The notes under the pieces were generated by a model, which saw only the letters and a list, made by a program, of their open reading frames with translations, had not been told where the DNA came from and ran no database searches. A DNA stretch of 64,000 nucleotides from JAOUEA01 sp963810915 (GTDB lineage: Bacteria > Actinomycetota > UBA4738 > HRBIN12), in contig CAWEPH010000006.1 in assembly GCA_963810915.1 (NCBI GenBank), positions 620,001 to 684,000 on the forward strand, read 5' to 3'. Each line of letters starts with the position of its first letter. Within the stretch, counting starts at the first letter, position 1. The position numbers and the translations under genes were made by a program. Positions 1 to 8,081 of this stretch are shown piece after piece.

Positions 1-330
1 GCGTCGCCCGCCTCCCGTCGGATCGCGTGCCGCGACGTGTACTCGACCGCGTTCTTCGCCGAGAGCAGCTGGCGGAGCTGGCGCGCGGGCCCCGAGCGCC
101 GCTCCCTCCCACTGCCTCCAGGAGGACCGCCTCGCGGAGGTGGTCCGGGTCGGCGGAGCGCAGGCCACCGAGGACCACCGTGGCGGCATCCACCGCACCG
201 ATGCCCGCGTGGATCGCGCCCAGCCCTTGGTAAAGAGTCTTACCGAGTGGCAGCTCTTCTTGGCGAATCCACGGGGGAGAAGATCCATCCAGCCAGACGC
301 TGGTGACACGCCGGCCGTCGGCCGTCAGGG
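1..330 (-). CDS. Partial coding region, possibly HEPN-like, running off the window edge
   Basis: Reading leftward from about position 330, an open frame encodes a segment containing GKTLYQGLGAIHAGIGAVDA and, after a frame change near 100-120, a second segment containing LLSAKNAVEYTSR. The pairing of a helical 'HAGIGAVDAATV' block with an 'AKNAVEYTSR' block resembles small HEPN-fold proteins of actinobacteria, but this is recognition by eye of two short blocks only. No convincing start codon is visible; the coding sequence begins just downstream of the methyltransferase stop at 336, so the two may be cotranscribed. The 3' end lies outside the window. It could equally be an unrelated small helical protein. 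Confidence 0.3.
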
Positions 331-335
331 AGGGC

Positions 336-1116
336 TCAGGCGGGGCGGACGCCGCGGACCGAGACCGGCACGGGGCCCGTCCAGATGTCGGTGAAGCCGA
401 GGCGGCGGAACCACTCGGTCACCTCGGCGTCGGTGTGCTTGTGCTGGTAACGCGGCGAGTACCAGTCGAACGTGTCGAGGATCCGCCACTCCGGGTCCGG
501 ATGGGCCGACGTCGGGAGCACCACGCGCAGCGGCTTGGAGACGGCGGGGAAGCGCTCGTGCACCCGATCCACGCGCGGCACGACCCGCCGGACCACACCC
601 AGCAGCCGGTCCTCCGGCATGCGCGACGTGACGGGTCGTATCACCTCGGAACCGAGGTGCGTGACGCGGAGCCGGCGGGAGTAGAGCCAGACCGCCAGCG
701 TCCCGCCCGGCTTCACCAACCGCGCCACCGAGGCGACCGCGCGCGCGGTGCTGGGCGTGTGGTGCAGCACCCCGATCGAGAACACCAGGTCGAACGCGCC
801 GGGGGCGAACGGCGGCGCCAACGCGTCGCCCTGCACGACGTGGGTGTGCGGATACGCCGGCGAGGTTCTCGGCGGCGGCCTCCACCGCACGGCTCATGTC
901 CATGCCCACCACTTCGGCGGCGCCCCAACGCGCGACCACGTCCGCGAAGCGGCCCATCCCACAGCCGACGTCGAGGACGGTGCGACCCTCCACGTCGGCG
1001 GGCCGCAGACCCGTCTTCTGGGCGAACGCGTCCTCGGACTCGGCGCGATCGCCGGCGTCGAGCTGGGTCTTGCGGAACGTCGTCCACTGGTAGCCGAAGG
1101 AGTCCGTGTAGGTCAC
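336..1116 (-). CDS. Class I SAM-dependent methyltransferase (frame break near 860)
   Basis: Starts at ATG 1116 and ends at a TGA at 336. The N-terminal part carries the SAM-binding motif VLDVGCGMGRFADVVARWG (motif I, about residues 47-65) preceded by a YQWTTFRKTQLD-type leader typical of small methyltransferases from cell-surface loci. After a one-base frame change near 860 the protein continues with HVVQGDALAPPF and FDLVFSIGVLHHTPS (motifs III/IV), then KPGGTLAVWLYSRR. The C-terminal tail with FDWYSPRYQHKHT and WFRRLGFTDI is typical of the family. Substrate unknown; the neighbouring sugar epimerase at 1210 on the opposite strand suggests a role in surface glycan or lipid modification. The frame break sits in a GC-rich stretch and is most simply a consensus indel. 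Confidence 0.8.
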
Positions 1117-1209
1117 CGCGCGAGTCTAGCCCCGGCCTCCCCGGACCCCGGGGAAGCGTCCGGACCTCCCGGGGTTGCCCGAACCGCGTCGTACCATCGC
1201 CGGCATCGC

Positions 1210-2181
1210 ATGAACTACCTCATCACCGGCGGCGCCGGGTTCATCGGTTCCCACCTCGCGGACGCGCTCGTCGCGCGCGGCGACCGAGTGGTCGCCCTCG
1301 ACGACGTCTCCACCGGGTCCATCGACAACGTCGCGCACCTGCTCGACGACCCGAAGTTCTCGCTGCGCGAGGGCACCGTGCTGAACCACCCGCTGGTGGC
1401 GCAGCTCGCCGGGCGCGCCGACGTCGTGGTGCACCTGGCGGCGGCGGTGGGCGTGAAGCTGATCGTGGAGCGGCCGCTCACGTCGCTGATCACGAACATC
1501 CGCGGGACGGAGATCGTGCTGGACGCGGCGTCGATGGGCGACTGCCGCGTGATGGTGGCCTCCACGTCGGAGATCTACGGGAAGAACTCGTTCGGTCCGC
1601 TGGTGGAGAACGCGGACCGCATCCTGGGCTCGCCGTTCGTCGCGCGGTGGTCCTACTCCGAGGCCAAGGCCGTCGACGAGATCCTCGCCCACGCGTACTG
1701 GCGCGAGAAGGGCACCGAGGCGATCGTGGTGCGCTACTTCAACTGCGTGGGGCCGCGGCAGACGGGGACCTACGGGATGGTGGTGCCGAGCCTCGTGCGC
1801 CAGGCGCTCGACGGCGCCGACATCACCGTGTTCGGCACGGGCGAGCAGCTGCGGTGCTTCAGCCACGTGCTCGACACGGTGGAGGCCACGGTGCGCCTGC
1901 TCGACCACCCCGACAGCCCCGGCGACCCGTTCAACGTCGGGGCGCTGAACGAGTGCTCCATCAACGAGCTCGCGGAGCTGATCGTGGCCAAGACCGGCTC
2001 GGACTCCAAGATCGTGCACATCCCCTACGAGGAGGCGTACGAGGAGGGGTTCGAGGACATGGAGCGGCGCGTGCCCGACATCACGCGGATCCGCAACCTC
2101 ACCGGTTGGGAGCCCACGCGCACGCTCGACGACATCCTGGACGACGTGATCGCGTTCGAGCGCGCGCGCAGCCGGCCCTAA
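1210..2181 (+). CDS. NAD-dependent epimerase/dehydratase (extended SDR)
   Basis: Intact 323-residue protein. The N-terminus MNYLITGGAGFIGSHLADAL holds the GxxGxxG dinucleotide-binding loop of extended short-chain dehydrogenases. The catalytic Ser region is ASTSEIYGKNS and the YxxxK pair is YSEAK; a downstream RYFNCVGPRQ block is the usual sugar-nucleotide epimerase signature. The family acts on NDP-sugars (UDP-glucose 4-epimerase, UDP-glucuronate decarboxylase and relatives); the exact substrate cannot be assigned. The ATG at 1210 is chosen because the glycine motif starts at residue 7 as usual; upstream open frame lacks similarity. It is transcribed divergently from the methyltransferase and likely supplies a sugar nucleotide for surface polysaccharide synthesis. 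Confidence 0.88.
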   Translation: MNYLITGGAGFIGSHLADALVARGDRVVALDDVSTGSIDNVAHLLDDPKFSLREGTVLNHPLVAQLAGRADVVVHLAAAVGVKLIVERPLTSLITNIRGTEIVLDAASMGDCRVMVASTSEIYGKNSFGPLVENADRILGSPFVARWSYSEAKAVDEILAHAYWREKGTEAIVVRYFNCVGPRQTGTYGMVVPSLVRQALDGADITVFGTGEQLRCFSHVLDTVEATVRLLDHPDSPGDPFNVGALNECSINELAELIVAKTGSDSKIVHIPYEEAYEEGFEDMERRVPDITRIRNLTGWEPTRTLDDILDDVIAFERARSRP

Positions 2182-2191
2182 ACGCGAAACA

Positions 2192-2214
2192 ACCCCCGGC
2201 GAGAGCCCGGGGGT
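2192..2214. terminator. Bidirectional terminator-like hairpin
   Basis: ACCCCCGG and CCGGGGGT form a perfect 8-bp stem around a 7-nt loop, in the 49-bp gap between the convergent epimerase and XRE-regulator genes. There is no T-tract, as is common in high-GC actinobacteria. Confidence 0.65.
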
Positions 2215-2230
2215 CGCGTCGCGGACGTGC

Positions 2231-2614
2231 TCAGATCGAGATGAACGAGGGGACGCTCGTGCCGGGCGGGTCGGCCAGCGCCTCCACGCTGCCGGCCGCC
2301 TCGACCAGGTTGGCCACCGCGTTGCCGAGGCGATCGGCCTGCTCCTTCGAGTCGATGCTCACGCCGCGGTCCGCGAGGACCTGGAGGAATCGCTCCTGCG
2401 CGCCGCGCGCATCGCTCAGCAGCGAGGCCTCGGAGACGTTGAGCGCGCTCGCCAGCCGCGCGAGCGTCTGGATCGACGGCTCCACGTGACCGTTCTCGTA
2501 CCGCGAGAGCCGCGCTTTCGGGATGCCCGAGAGCTCCTCGAGCTCCGACTGGCTGAGTCCGGCCGCCAACCGCGCCTCGCGGAGCCGGACACCGAAGTGT
2601 CGTCCTTCACGCAT
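2231..2614 (-). CDS. XRE-family helix-turn-helix transcriptional regulator
   Basis: A 127-residue protein. Residues about 8-64 form a lambda-repressor-like HTH: FGVRLREARLAAGLSQSELE, then ELSGIPKARLSRYENGHVEP as turn and recognition helix, then SIQTLARLASALNVSEASLL. The C-terminal half (about residues 65-127) has no recognised ligand domain and looks helical. The family binds operator DNA as a dimer. Its gene is preceded by a stretch with 11-bp direct repeats (2708-2737) that could be its operator. It is the gene directly downstream of the rplL terminator, in the place rpoB usually occupies, but there is no sign that it regulates the ribosomal genes. Confidence 0.88.
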   Translation of the reverse strand: MREGRHFGVRLREARLAAGLSQSELEELSGIPKARLSRYENGHVEPSIQTLARLASALNVSEASLLSDARGAQERFLQVLADRGVSIDSKEQADRLGNAVANLVEAAGSVEALADPPGTSVPSFISI

Positions 2615-2707
2615 GATGCTTCGATCCCCCCTCAGATGATCGACGGAACGAGCGGGCTTGCTGTTCCTTCAGGCGACACTAGCACAGGCCCGAAACGCGG
2701 ATACAGC

Positions 2708-2737
2708 CCCATCTTTGGCCCATCTTTGGCCCATCCT
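2708..2737. repeat. 11-bp direct repeats upstream of the XRE regulator
   Basis: CCCATCTTTGG occurs twice in immediate succession and a third, degenerate copy (CCCATCCTT) follows, each 11 bp apart, about one helical turn. The array lies in the intergenic region from which the XRE regulator gene is transcribed leftward. Helically phased repeats are a common operator design, so autoregulation is plausible but unproven. Confidence 0.45.
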
Positions 2738-2752
2738 TCTAGATACGACCAA

Positions 2753-2780
2753 GAGGGCGGGACCGTCGGGTCCCGCCCTC
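2753..2780 (-). terminator. Strong terminator hairpin after rplL
   Basis: GAGGGCGGGACC and GGTCCCGCCCTC form a perfect 12-bp stem with a 4-nt loop, 30 bp downstream of the rplL stop. In the leftward direction it is followed by a short T-containing stretch (TTGGTCGTATCT). It marks the end of the rplJ-rplL unit; rpoB does not follow. Confidence 0.8.
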
Positions 2781-2809
2781 AAGGCGCTTGGGGTGCAGAA
2801 GGAGAAGCG

Positions 2810-3202
2810 TTACTTCACTTCGACGGTGGCGCCGGCGGCCTCGAGGGCCTCCTTGGCCTTGTCCGCGGCCTCCTTGTTGACCTTCTCCAGGACGGGCTTG
2901 GGGGCGCCGTCCACGAGGTCCTTGGCCTCCTTGAGGCCGAGGCTCGTGAGCGCGCGCACCTCCTTGATGACCTGGATCTTCTTGTCGCCCGCGGCGTTCA
3001 GGATCACGTCGAACTCGTCCTGCTCCTCGGCGGCCTCGGCGCCACCGGCGGCGGCGCCGCCCGGGGCGGCCATCATGACCGGCGCGGCGGCGGCGGCCGT
3101 CACGTCGAAGGTGTCCTCGAACTGCTTGATGAACTCGGAGAGCTCGAGGAGCGTCATCTCCTTGAACTGCGCGAGCAGGTCGTCGGTGCTGAGCTTCGCC
3201 AT
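2810..3202 (-). CDS. rplL: Large ribosomal subunit protein bL12 (L7/L12)
   Basis: Intact 130-residue protein of normal length. The N-terminal dimerisation domain (MAKLSTDDLLAQFKEMTLLE, residues 1-35) is followed by an Ala/Gly-rich hinge (about 36-62) and the globular C-terminal domain with EFDVILNAAGDKKIQVIKEV and SLGLKEAKDLVDGAPKPV, the factor-binding surface. bL12 forms the multimeric stalk with uL10 and recruits EF-Tu, EF-G and IF2. A GAAGGAG ribosome-binding site lies 9 nt before the ATG and overlaps the last codons of rplJ, so the two genes are translationally linked. Unlike most bacteria, rpoB does not follow; a 12-bp-stem terminator does. Confidence 0.97.
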   Translation of the reverse strand: MAKLSTDDLLAQFKEMTLLELSEFIKQFEDTFDVTAAAAAPVMMAAPGGAAAGGAEAAEEQDEFDVILNAAGDKKIQVIKEVRALTSLGLKEAKDLVDGAPKPVLEKVNKEAADKAKEALEAAGATVEVK

Positions 3203-3208
3203 GGCTGG

Positions 3209-3914
3209 TTACTCCTTCTCTTCTGCGTCGGAGGCCTCGGCCTCGTCGGTGGGGACCTCGGCGGTGGTGGGCTCCTCGTCGGCCTGCGGCCTCGGGCTCG
3301 GCGGCCTCGGGCTCGGCGGACGCCTCGGCGACCTCGGGCTCGGGTCAGCGACCTCGGGCTCGGGCTCGGCAGGGGCCTCGGGCTCGGCGACGCTCCTCGC
3401 CGGGGAGCTTGGCCTTGTAGGCCTCGAGGAGGGACAGGAACTTGGACTGGGCGCCCACGAACAGCGCCGCGGCCTTGCTCATGTCGCTCTTCAGGAGCCC
3501 GGCGATCTTCGAGAGCATGACCTCGCGGGACTCCAGGTCGGCGAGCCCCTTGGCCTCGTCGGCCGAGAGCACCTTGCCGTCCATGTAGCCGCCCTTGAGC
3601 ACGAGGGCGGGGTAGAGCTTCTGGGCCTTGACGACGGACTTGGCCGCCGCCACCGGGTCGCCGTCGACGAACGTGACCGCGGAGGGACCGACCAGCATGG
3701 CCTCCAGCTCCGCGACCCCGGCATCGGCGGCCGCCCGGCGCATCAAGGTGTTCTTGACCACCGCGAAGCTGGCGCCGCCCTCGGCGAGGGACCTGCGCAG
3801 CTCGGTGATCTCGGACACCGAGAGGCCGCGGTACTCGGTGAGCAGCAGGGCCGCGGATCCATCGATCCGCTCCTTCAGCTCAGCGACCCGTTCGACCTTC
3901 TCCGGCTTGGGCAT
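3209..3914 (-). CDS. rplJ: Large ribosomal subunit protein uL10 with acidic C-terminal extension
   Basis: The ATG at 3914 (MPKPEKVERVAELKERIDG) is preferred over one 15 bp upstream because a AGGAGG Shine-Dalgarno lies between them. Conserved uL10 blocks follow: LLLTEYRGLSVSEITELRR, FAVVKNTLMRRAA and GPSAVTFVDGDPVAAAK. The protein forms the base of the ribosomal stalk and carries bL12 dimers on its C-terminal helix, here about residues 150-172. Beyond LPGEE the frame changes about three times within a repetitive tract (3400-3260); reading through gives an acidic Glu/Pro/Ala-rich tail of roughly 50-60 residues ending ASDAEEKE and a TAA at 3209. The stop lies 7 bp from the rplL ATG. The tail length is uncertain because the repeats are prone to indels. 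Confidence 0.92.
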
Positions 3915-3929
3915 CGCGCCTCCTGACAT

Positions 3930-4110
3930 GAATGAACGCGTCCCCGCAGACAGCGGAGACGCGCGCGATGGTGCCCGAGCGGTCTTCGTTTCTCAGCCTC
4001 GGCAGGTACCGGCGAACCGGATTGTGCGTGTGCCCCTGCTGTCTGCGGCGGACCAAGGGTACGAGGAGGCCGGTGCCCGCGACAACGAAGTCGTTCCGAG
4101 ATGCGGCGGT
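3930..4110 (-). ncRNA. L10-type ribosomal protein leader of rplJ-rplL
   Basis: The 180-nt untranslated leader of rplJ contains, in transcript order, the AGACAGCAGGGGC block, a hairpin region, and CCTGCCGAGGCTGA, which together match the general pattern of actinobacterial L10(L12)4-binding leaders, then a terminal 10-bp-stem hairpin (3937-3962). In the family, excess L10-L12 complex binds the leader and represses the operon. Segment CCGCAGACAGC (4048-4038) is exactly complementary to GCTGTCTGCGG (3954-3944) inside the terminal hairpin, so two mutually exclusive folds are possible. Assignment is by motif recognition; a covariance search was not run. Confidence 0.65.
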
Positions 4111-4139
4111 ACGAAGAAAGTACGCCAAAAGACCTAGTT

Positions 4140-4173
4140 CTTTCGGTCAGATGCTTGGAAGCTAAACCGAAAG
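4140..4173. other. Stem-loop between rplJ leader and secreted-protein gene
   Basis: CTTTCGGT and ACCGAAAG form a perfect 8-bp stem with an 18-nt loop, in the divergent promoter region of rplJ (leftward) and the secreted protein at 4248 (rightward). Its role is unknown; it could be part of the 5' untranslated region of the rightward gene. Confidence 0.35.
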
Positions 4174-4247
4174 GGTGCAGATTGGAGATCGAGCCGCCTC
4201 CTCGATCGGCTCGGACATCCAGAGGGAAGGCGAAGGAAGGAGAACAC

Positions 4248-4978
4248 ATGAAGAAGGTACTCATGGTATTCGCCGTGCTCGGCCTGGTGCTGGGCATGAG
4301 CGGGGTCGCGATGGCTGGAAGCGGGCCGAAGCTGCAGTTCCAGAGCTGCTTCAACGGGTCGCCCGAGATCGGATGGGTCCAGGGACCCGACTCGCCCAAC
4401 GATGGCAACTCGTCCGCGTTGTCCATCCGCACGGATGGCAGTGACACCGTCTCTACACCGACTACGAGTGCGCGCTCGCGCCAACGTGAAGTACGGGCTG
4501 CACGCCGGTTCGTCGGTTGGTGTGGTGAAGAACCTGAGCTTCGAGTTCCTCGACGCTCCCGCCGGCTACGTGGGCGGTGGGGCTCCGCGGTTCAGCGTCG
4601 ACATCGACACGAACGGCGGCGCGTTGACGTGGGACGTGTCGGCGTTCTTGGCCGCGTCCTCCTGTAACGCGCCGATCGGTACGTCGGGTTGGTCGCGCAC
4701 CGACTTCACGGGGCGGACCGCTTCGGGCTGCACCATCTACGTGGGTGACTGAGACGTTCTCGTCTGACGGGACGAACTCGGCCTGGAAGAACCTCGCGCT
4801 GGCGCACCCGACCTGGAAGCTCTACCAGGAGCCGTACTTCATCGTGGATGAGGAGACGGCAGGACCGCTCGCTCTCAACCCGGGCGGCCGGGTCCTAGCT
4901 GACCGCATCGCGATCCAGAACAAGATGCAGCAGGCGAAGGGCAACGTGAAGAACTGCAAGAACGAAGCCGCCTGCTAG
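4248..4978 (+). CDS. Secreted protein of unknown function (about three frame breaks)
   Basis: ATG at 4248 follows GGAAGGAG with 7-nt spacing. The first 23 residues (MKKVLMVFAVLGLVLGMSG plus VAMA) form a clear Sec signal peptide with an Ala-x-Ala cleavage site. The mature protein reads through three frames: GSGPKLQFQSCFNGSPEIGW, then LYTDYECA, ANVKYGLHAGSSVGVVKNLS, SVDIDTNGGALTWDVSAFL and WSRTDFTGRTASGCTIYVG, and finally WKNLALAHPTWKLYQEPYFI to a TAG at 4978. Frame changes fall near 4450, 4480 and 4745. Several Cys residues suggest disulfides. I do not recognise a family; the mid-part looks like an all-beta domain. It is followed by a strong bidirectional terminator. Confidence 0.65.
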
Positions 4979-5003
4979 GCGTTCATCGTTCGAGGTGATG
5001 AAA

Positions 5004-5031
5004 GAGGCGCCCGGCTTCGGCCGGGCGCCTC
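5004..5031. terminator. Bidirectional terminator with TTCG tetraloop
   Basis: GAGGCGCCCGGC and GCCGGGCGCCTC form a perfect 12-bp stem closed by TTCG, between the convergent secreted-protein gene (ends 4978) and the ABM-like gene (ends 5054). Confidence 0.8.
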
Positions 5032-5053
5032 TCGTTCATCCGAGGTCGAGCGT

Positions 5054-5323
5054 TCAGGCGCGCTGCCAGATCCGGGTGACCCACTCGAGGCCCTCCGTGC
5101 CGGCCTCGGCGTTGAACTGATCCCCGTACTTCTCGCTCGCCGCGTGCATCGCGTCGTGGGAGTCCCACTCGCTCATCGAGGTGAGCTCGGAGCCGCCCTC
5201 CTGGCGGTAGATGGACTGGTTGCGCGCGCCCATCTCCTCCATCAGGGGCTCGAAGCGCTTCGAGGTCGCGATGAACCGCTCGACGTCCGGCGCCTCCACG
5301 GTCATCTGCACCAGCACGGACAT
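5054..5323 (-). CDS. Small dimeric alpha/beta-barrel (antibiotic biosynthesis monooxygenase-like) protein
   Basis: An 89-residue protein: MSVLVQMTVEAPDVERFIAT, a helix with KRFEPLMEEMGARNQSIY, and SEWDSHDAMHAASEKYGDQF before GLEWVTRIWQRA. The size, the beta-alpha-beta pattern and the 'EWDSHDAMHAASEKYGDQF' second helix fit ferredoxin-like ABM/dimeric barrel proteins. Members act as small oxygenases, heme-degrading enzymes or ligand-binding proteins; no catalytic residues identify a reaction here. It stands alone between a terminator and a LuxR remnant. Confidence 0.65.
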   Translation of the reverse strand: MSVLVQMTVEAPDVERFIATSKRFEPLMEEMGARNQSIYRQEGGSELTSMSEWDSHDAMHAASEKYGDQFNAEAGTEGLEWVTRIWQRA

Positions 5324-5387
5324 GCCGCACCTCCTGTTCCTCGGGCGGGCAGGTTCACGAGCATCCCTCCGTCACCGAGAACGGTCA

Positions 5388-5550
5388 AACCGGGCCGCGG
5401 ATCGGCACGGCGCTCTACATCAGCCCGTTCACGGCACGCACGCACATCCAGAGCGTGATCACGAAGCTGGGCGTGCATTCCCGGCTCGAAGCCGCGATGT
5501 TCGTGGCGCAGCACGGACTGCGGGAGCGACTCGTCGAGCAGGAGGTGTGA
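5388..5550 (+). pseudogene. C-terminal remnant of a LuxR/NarL-family regulator
   Basis: The last about 50 codons up to a TGA at 5550 encode GTALYISPFTARTHIQSVIT then KLGVHSRLEAAMFVAQHG, the recognition helix and last helix of a GerE/LuxR HTH. It is closely similar in pattern to the end of the intact response regulator at 46727 (TRTHTQ..LTKLGVHSKLEA). No receiver domain, scaffold helix or start codon precedes it; the upstream sequence is the promoter region of the leftward ABM gene. A broken gene or rearrangement scar is the simplest reading. Confidence 0.55.
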
Positions 5551-5573
5551 GGCTCGGCCGAACCTTCCGGCCG

Positions 5574-5985
5574 TCAGTCGTCGTCGTGGTGATGTCCGCG
5601 GATCCGCACCGTGTCGGTGTTGGACCACGCGTCGTAGCAGACGTCGGTCTGCGCCGTAGCCGCCACGCACCGAGCCGGCCACGAAGCTCTGCACGGTGTA
5701 GGTGCCCTTCTTCAGGCGCCCGGACTCATCGGAGTACTTGCCGCTCGCCTTGGTGGTGGCCCCCCCGATCACCGCGTTGTTCGCGTAGATCACGACGCTG
5801 CGTCCGCCCGGGCCTTCGCAGACCGGCGAGACGTTGTCGTAGACGCCCTTGGCCTCGATGCGGCGGCCCTCGCGGTGCGCGTCGAGGGAGACCGTGGGCT
5901 GATGTGCCGTCACGGCGAACGCGGCTCCGGCCGTGACCAAGACCGCGAGTACCGCGGCCGACGCTGCGGTGAGCCGCTTCTTCAT
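5574..5985 (-). CDS. Small secreted protein of unknown function (frame break near 5660)
   Basis: ATG at 5985 opens MKKRLTAASAAVLAVLVTAG followed by AAFA, a standard signal peptide. The mature part (VTAHQPTVSLDAHREGRRIE, VYDNVSPVCEGPGGRSVVIY, SGRLKKGTYTVQSFVAGSV) looks like an immunoglobulin-like beta sandwich. After one frame change near 5660 it continues AQTDVCYDAWSNTDTVRIRG and ends in three His and three Asp residues before a TGA at 5574. Two Cys, one in each half, may pair. No family recognised. It is divergent from the DUF4012 gene at 6067, separated by 81 bp. Confidence 0.65.
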
Positions 5986-6066
5986 GGGGGGTAGCCTACT
6001 CGCGGAACCCGCGTCGCGCAAACGGCCTACGTCCCATTGCCCCCGTCCTGCTAGCGTCCATCATCC

Positions 6067-7989
6067 GTGGGTTCCCATCTGCCGAAACGCCGCTGGCTCC
6101 GCCGCACCCTGCTGGTGCTTGGCCGGCCTGCTCGCCCTGGTGCTGGTGGTCGACGCGGCGTGTGGCTGGCATGCACGTGCGGCGCGACCTCGAGCCGCGG
6201 CGCGCGACGACATCCGGCACCGGCGCCGACGCGCTGGTCGCGGGCGACGTGGACCAGGCCGCGCAGGTCGTTCGACGACGCGCGCGCGGCCGCCGATCAC
6301 GCCGGGCGCCGTTCAGCTCCCACCCCGGCGGGCATCGTGGCGGGCGCTCTGCCGTGGATCGGCGACGACGTCCACGCGGTGGACGACCTCGCGCTGGCGG
6401 CGATCGCTCACCGCGCGCGCCGGCCAGACGCTCACCGGCGCGGCGCAGCGCGTCGGCTGGAACGGCAGCGGCATCCCCGGCGTCTCCAGCGGCTCCGGCA
6501 TCTCCGCCGGAGGTGCTCGCGCAGATCGCCCCCGAGGTGCGGGCGGCCGACGCCGACCTCACGAACGCGCTGAACGTGCTCGACGGGGTGTCCGACCGAC
6601 GGCCTCCTGCCGCCCGGTGCAGGACGCGGTCGTCACGGCGCGCGGCGAGCTGGCCGCGCGCGCCGAGCTGCTCGGCTCCGCCGACCGACGTGGCCGAGCT
6701 CGTGCCGAGCCTGCTCGCGAAGGGGCAGCGCTACCTGCTGATCATCCAGAACCCGGGCGAGGTGCGCGGGACCGGCGGGTTCATGGGGTTCTTCGGCACG
6801 CTCGAGTCCGACGGCACGGGGCTGCGAGCTCACCAAGCTCTTCCCCACCGGCGACACCCCGAAGGTGCAGGCGGTGCACGCGCCGGCGGACTTCGCAGGC
6901 GCGCTACGCGCGGTTCCAGAGCCTGATCGACATCCGCCAGGCCAACTTCACGCCGGACCTGCCCACCGCGGCGGGCGTCATCACGCAGATGGCCACGAGC
7001 TCGGCTGGGGGACGTTCGACGGCATCTTCCTGGTGGACACCGTCTGGATGCAGTACATGCTCGAGGCCACCGGCCCCATCACGGCGCCGGGATGGGACGG
7101 CGCGATCACCACCGACAACGTGGTGGACGTCCTCGGCACGCAGCTGCCCGCGCTCCCGTCCGAGCGGTCCAACGCGATCCAGGCGAGCATCGGGCAGGCG
7201 GTGTGGGAGCGCCATCCAGAACGGCGACCTCTCGCCGTCGGCCTTCGCCACCGCGCTCTCGCGCAGCGTGAAGGAGCGGCACATGCAGCTCTGGTTCGCC
7301 GACCCGGCCCAGGAGCGCGCTCGCCGACGGGCTCGGCGCGACCGGGCGCGACGACGCTCGGCAAGAACCCGATCGCGGTGGTCTGGCAGGGCCTCGCCGC
7401 CAGCAAGGTCGGCGATCTTCACCGAGCGCACGACCGACGTGGACGTCACGCCTCGACGCCGACGGGCACCGCCACCGTCACCACCACGCTGCACGTGACG
7501 AACGAGGCGCCCACCACGCCGCCCGCGTCCCCCGTCGACCTGCTCGGCGACGGCGACGACTTCCCGGTCGGGACCTTCGCGGGCTACGCGAGCGTGTACC
7601 TGCCGAAGGAGATCGCGGGCACGCCCACCTTCGAGGCGAGCGCGCCCACGGTCACGGGCGTGGAGCACGAGTTCGGCCACCCGGTCGCGATCGGGTTCCT
7701 GAAGGTGCCCGCCGGCGGCGAGATGACGTGGTCGGTGACCTACACGGTGCCGAACGCGATCACGAACGTCGGCGCCGACACCGTCGAGTACCGGATGGAC
7801 TTCCTGCCCCAGCCCACGTTCACGCCGGGACCGTTGAACGTCACGATCCACCTGCCCGAAGGCGCCATCACGCAGGACCGCTCGCCCGGCGTGGACGGGG
7901 GCCAGGGGACGGTCACCTATCGCGACCGCCCGGCCGTGCCCACCGCGATCTGGGTCCGCTACTCGAGGCGATCGCGAGCGCAGGTCTGA
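6067..7989 (+). CDS. DUF4012 domain-containing membrane protein (heavily frame-broken)
   Basis: GTG at 6067 opens MGSHLPKRRWLRRTLLVLG, a cytoplasmic stub followed by one membrane anchor. Pieces in different frames then give a continuous protein: LPWIGDDVHAVDDLALAA, VLAQIAPEVRAADADLTNA, GQRYLLIIQNPGEVRGTGGF (the DUF4012 hallmark 'QN..E.R.TGGF'), QSLIDIRQANFTPDLPTAA, TWMQ-type and VVDVLGTQLPALPSERSN blocks, and an uninterrupted C-terminal beta-rich domain (TVTTTLHVTNEA, GEMTWSVTYTVPNAITNVG) to 7989. At least ten frame changes lie in 6100-7450; 7450-7989 is clean. DUF4012 proteins are extracytoplasmic and common beside polysaccharide loci of Gram-positive bacteria, function unsettled. A TAGCGT -10-like element ends 9 nt before the GTG, with no Shine-Dalgarno, suggesting a leaderless transcript. 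Confidence 0.75.
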
Positions 7990-8081
7990 CTGACCGCGTC
8001 GGTGTGTACGCCGACAGTATGCGAATCGCCAGTACGGCGTTCGGTATCCGGAACGACCGCGCGCTCCAGGTGACACCCCTC

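Noticed and set aside
303..2489. Long rightward open frame of over 700 codons
   Set aside because: It runs antisense to the methyltransferase and out of frame with the epimerase; Arg/Pro-rich composition marks it as a GC-bias shadow.
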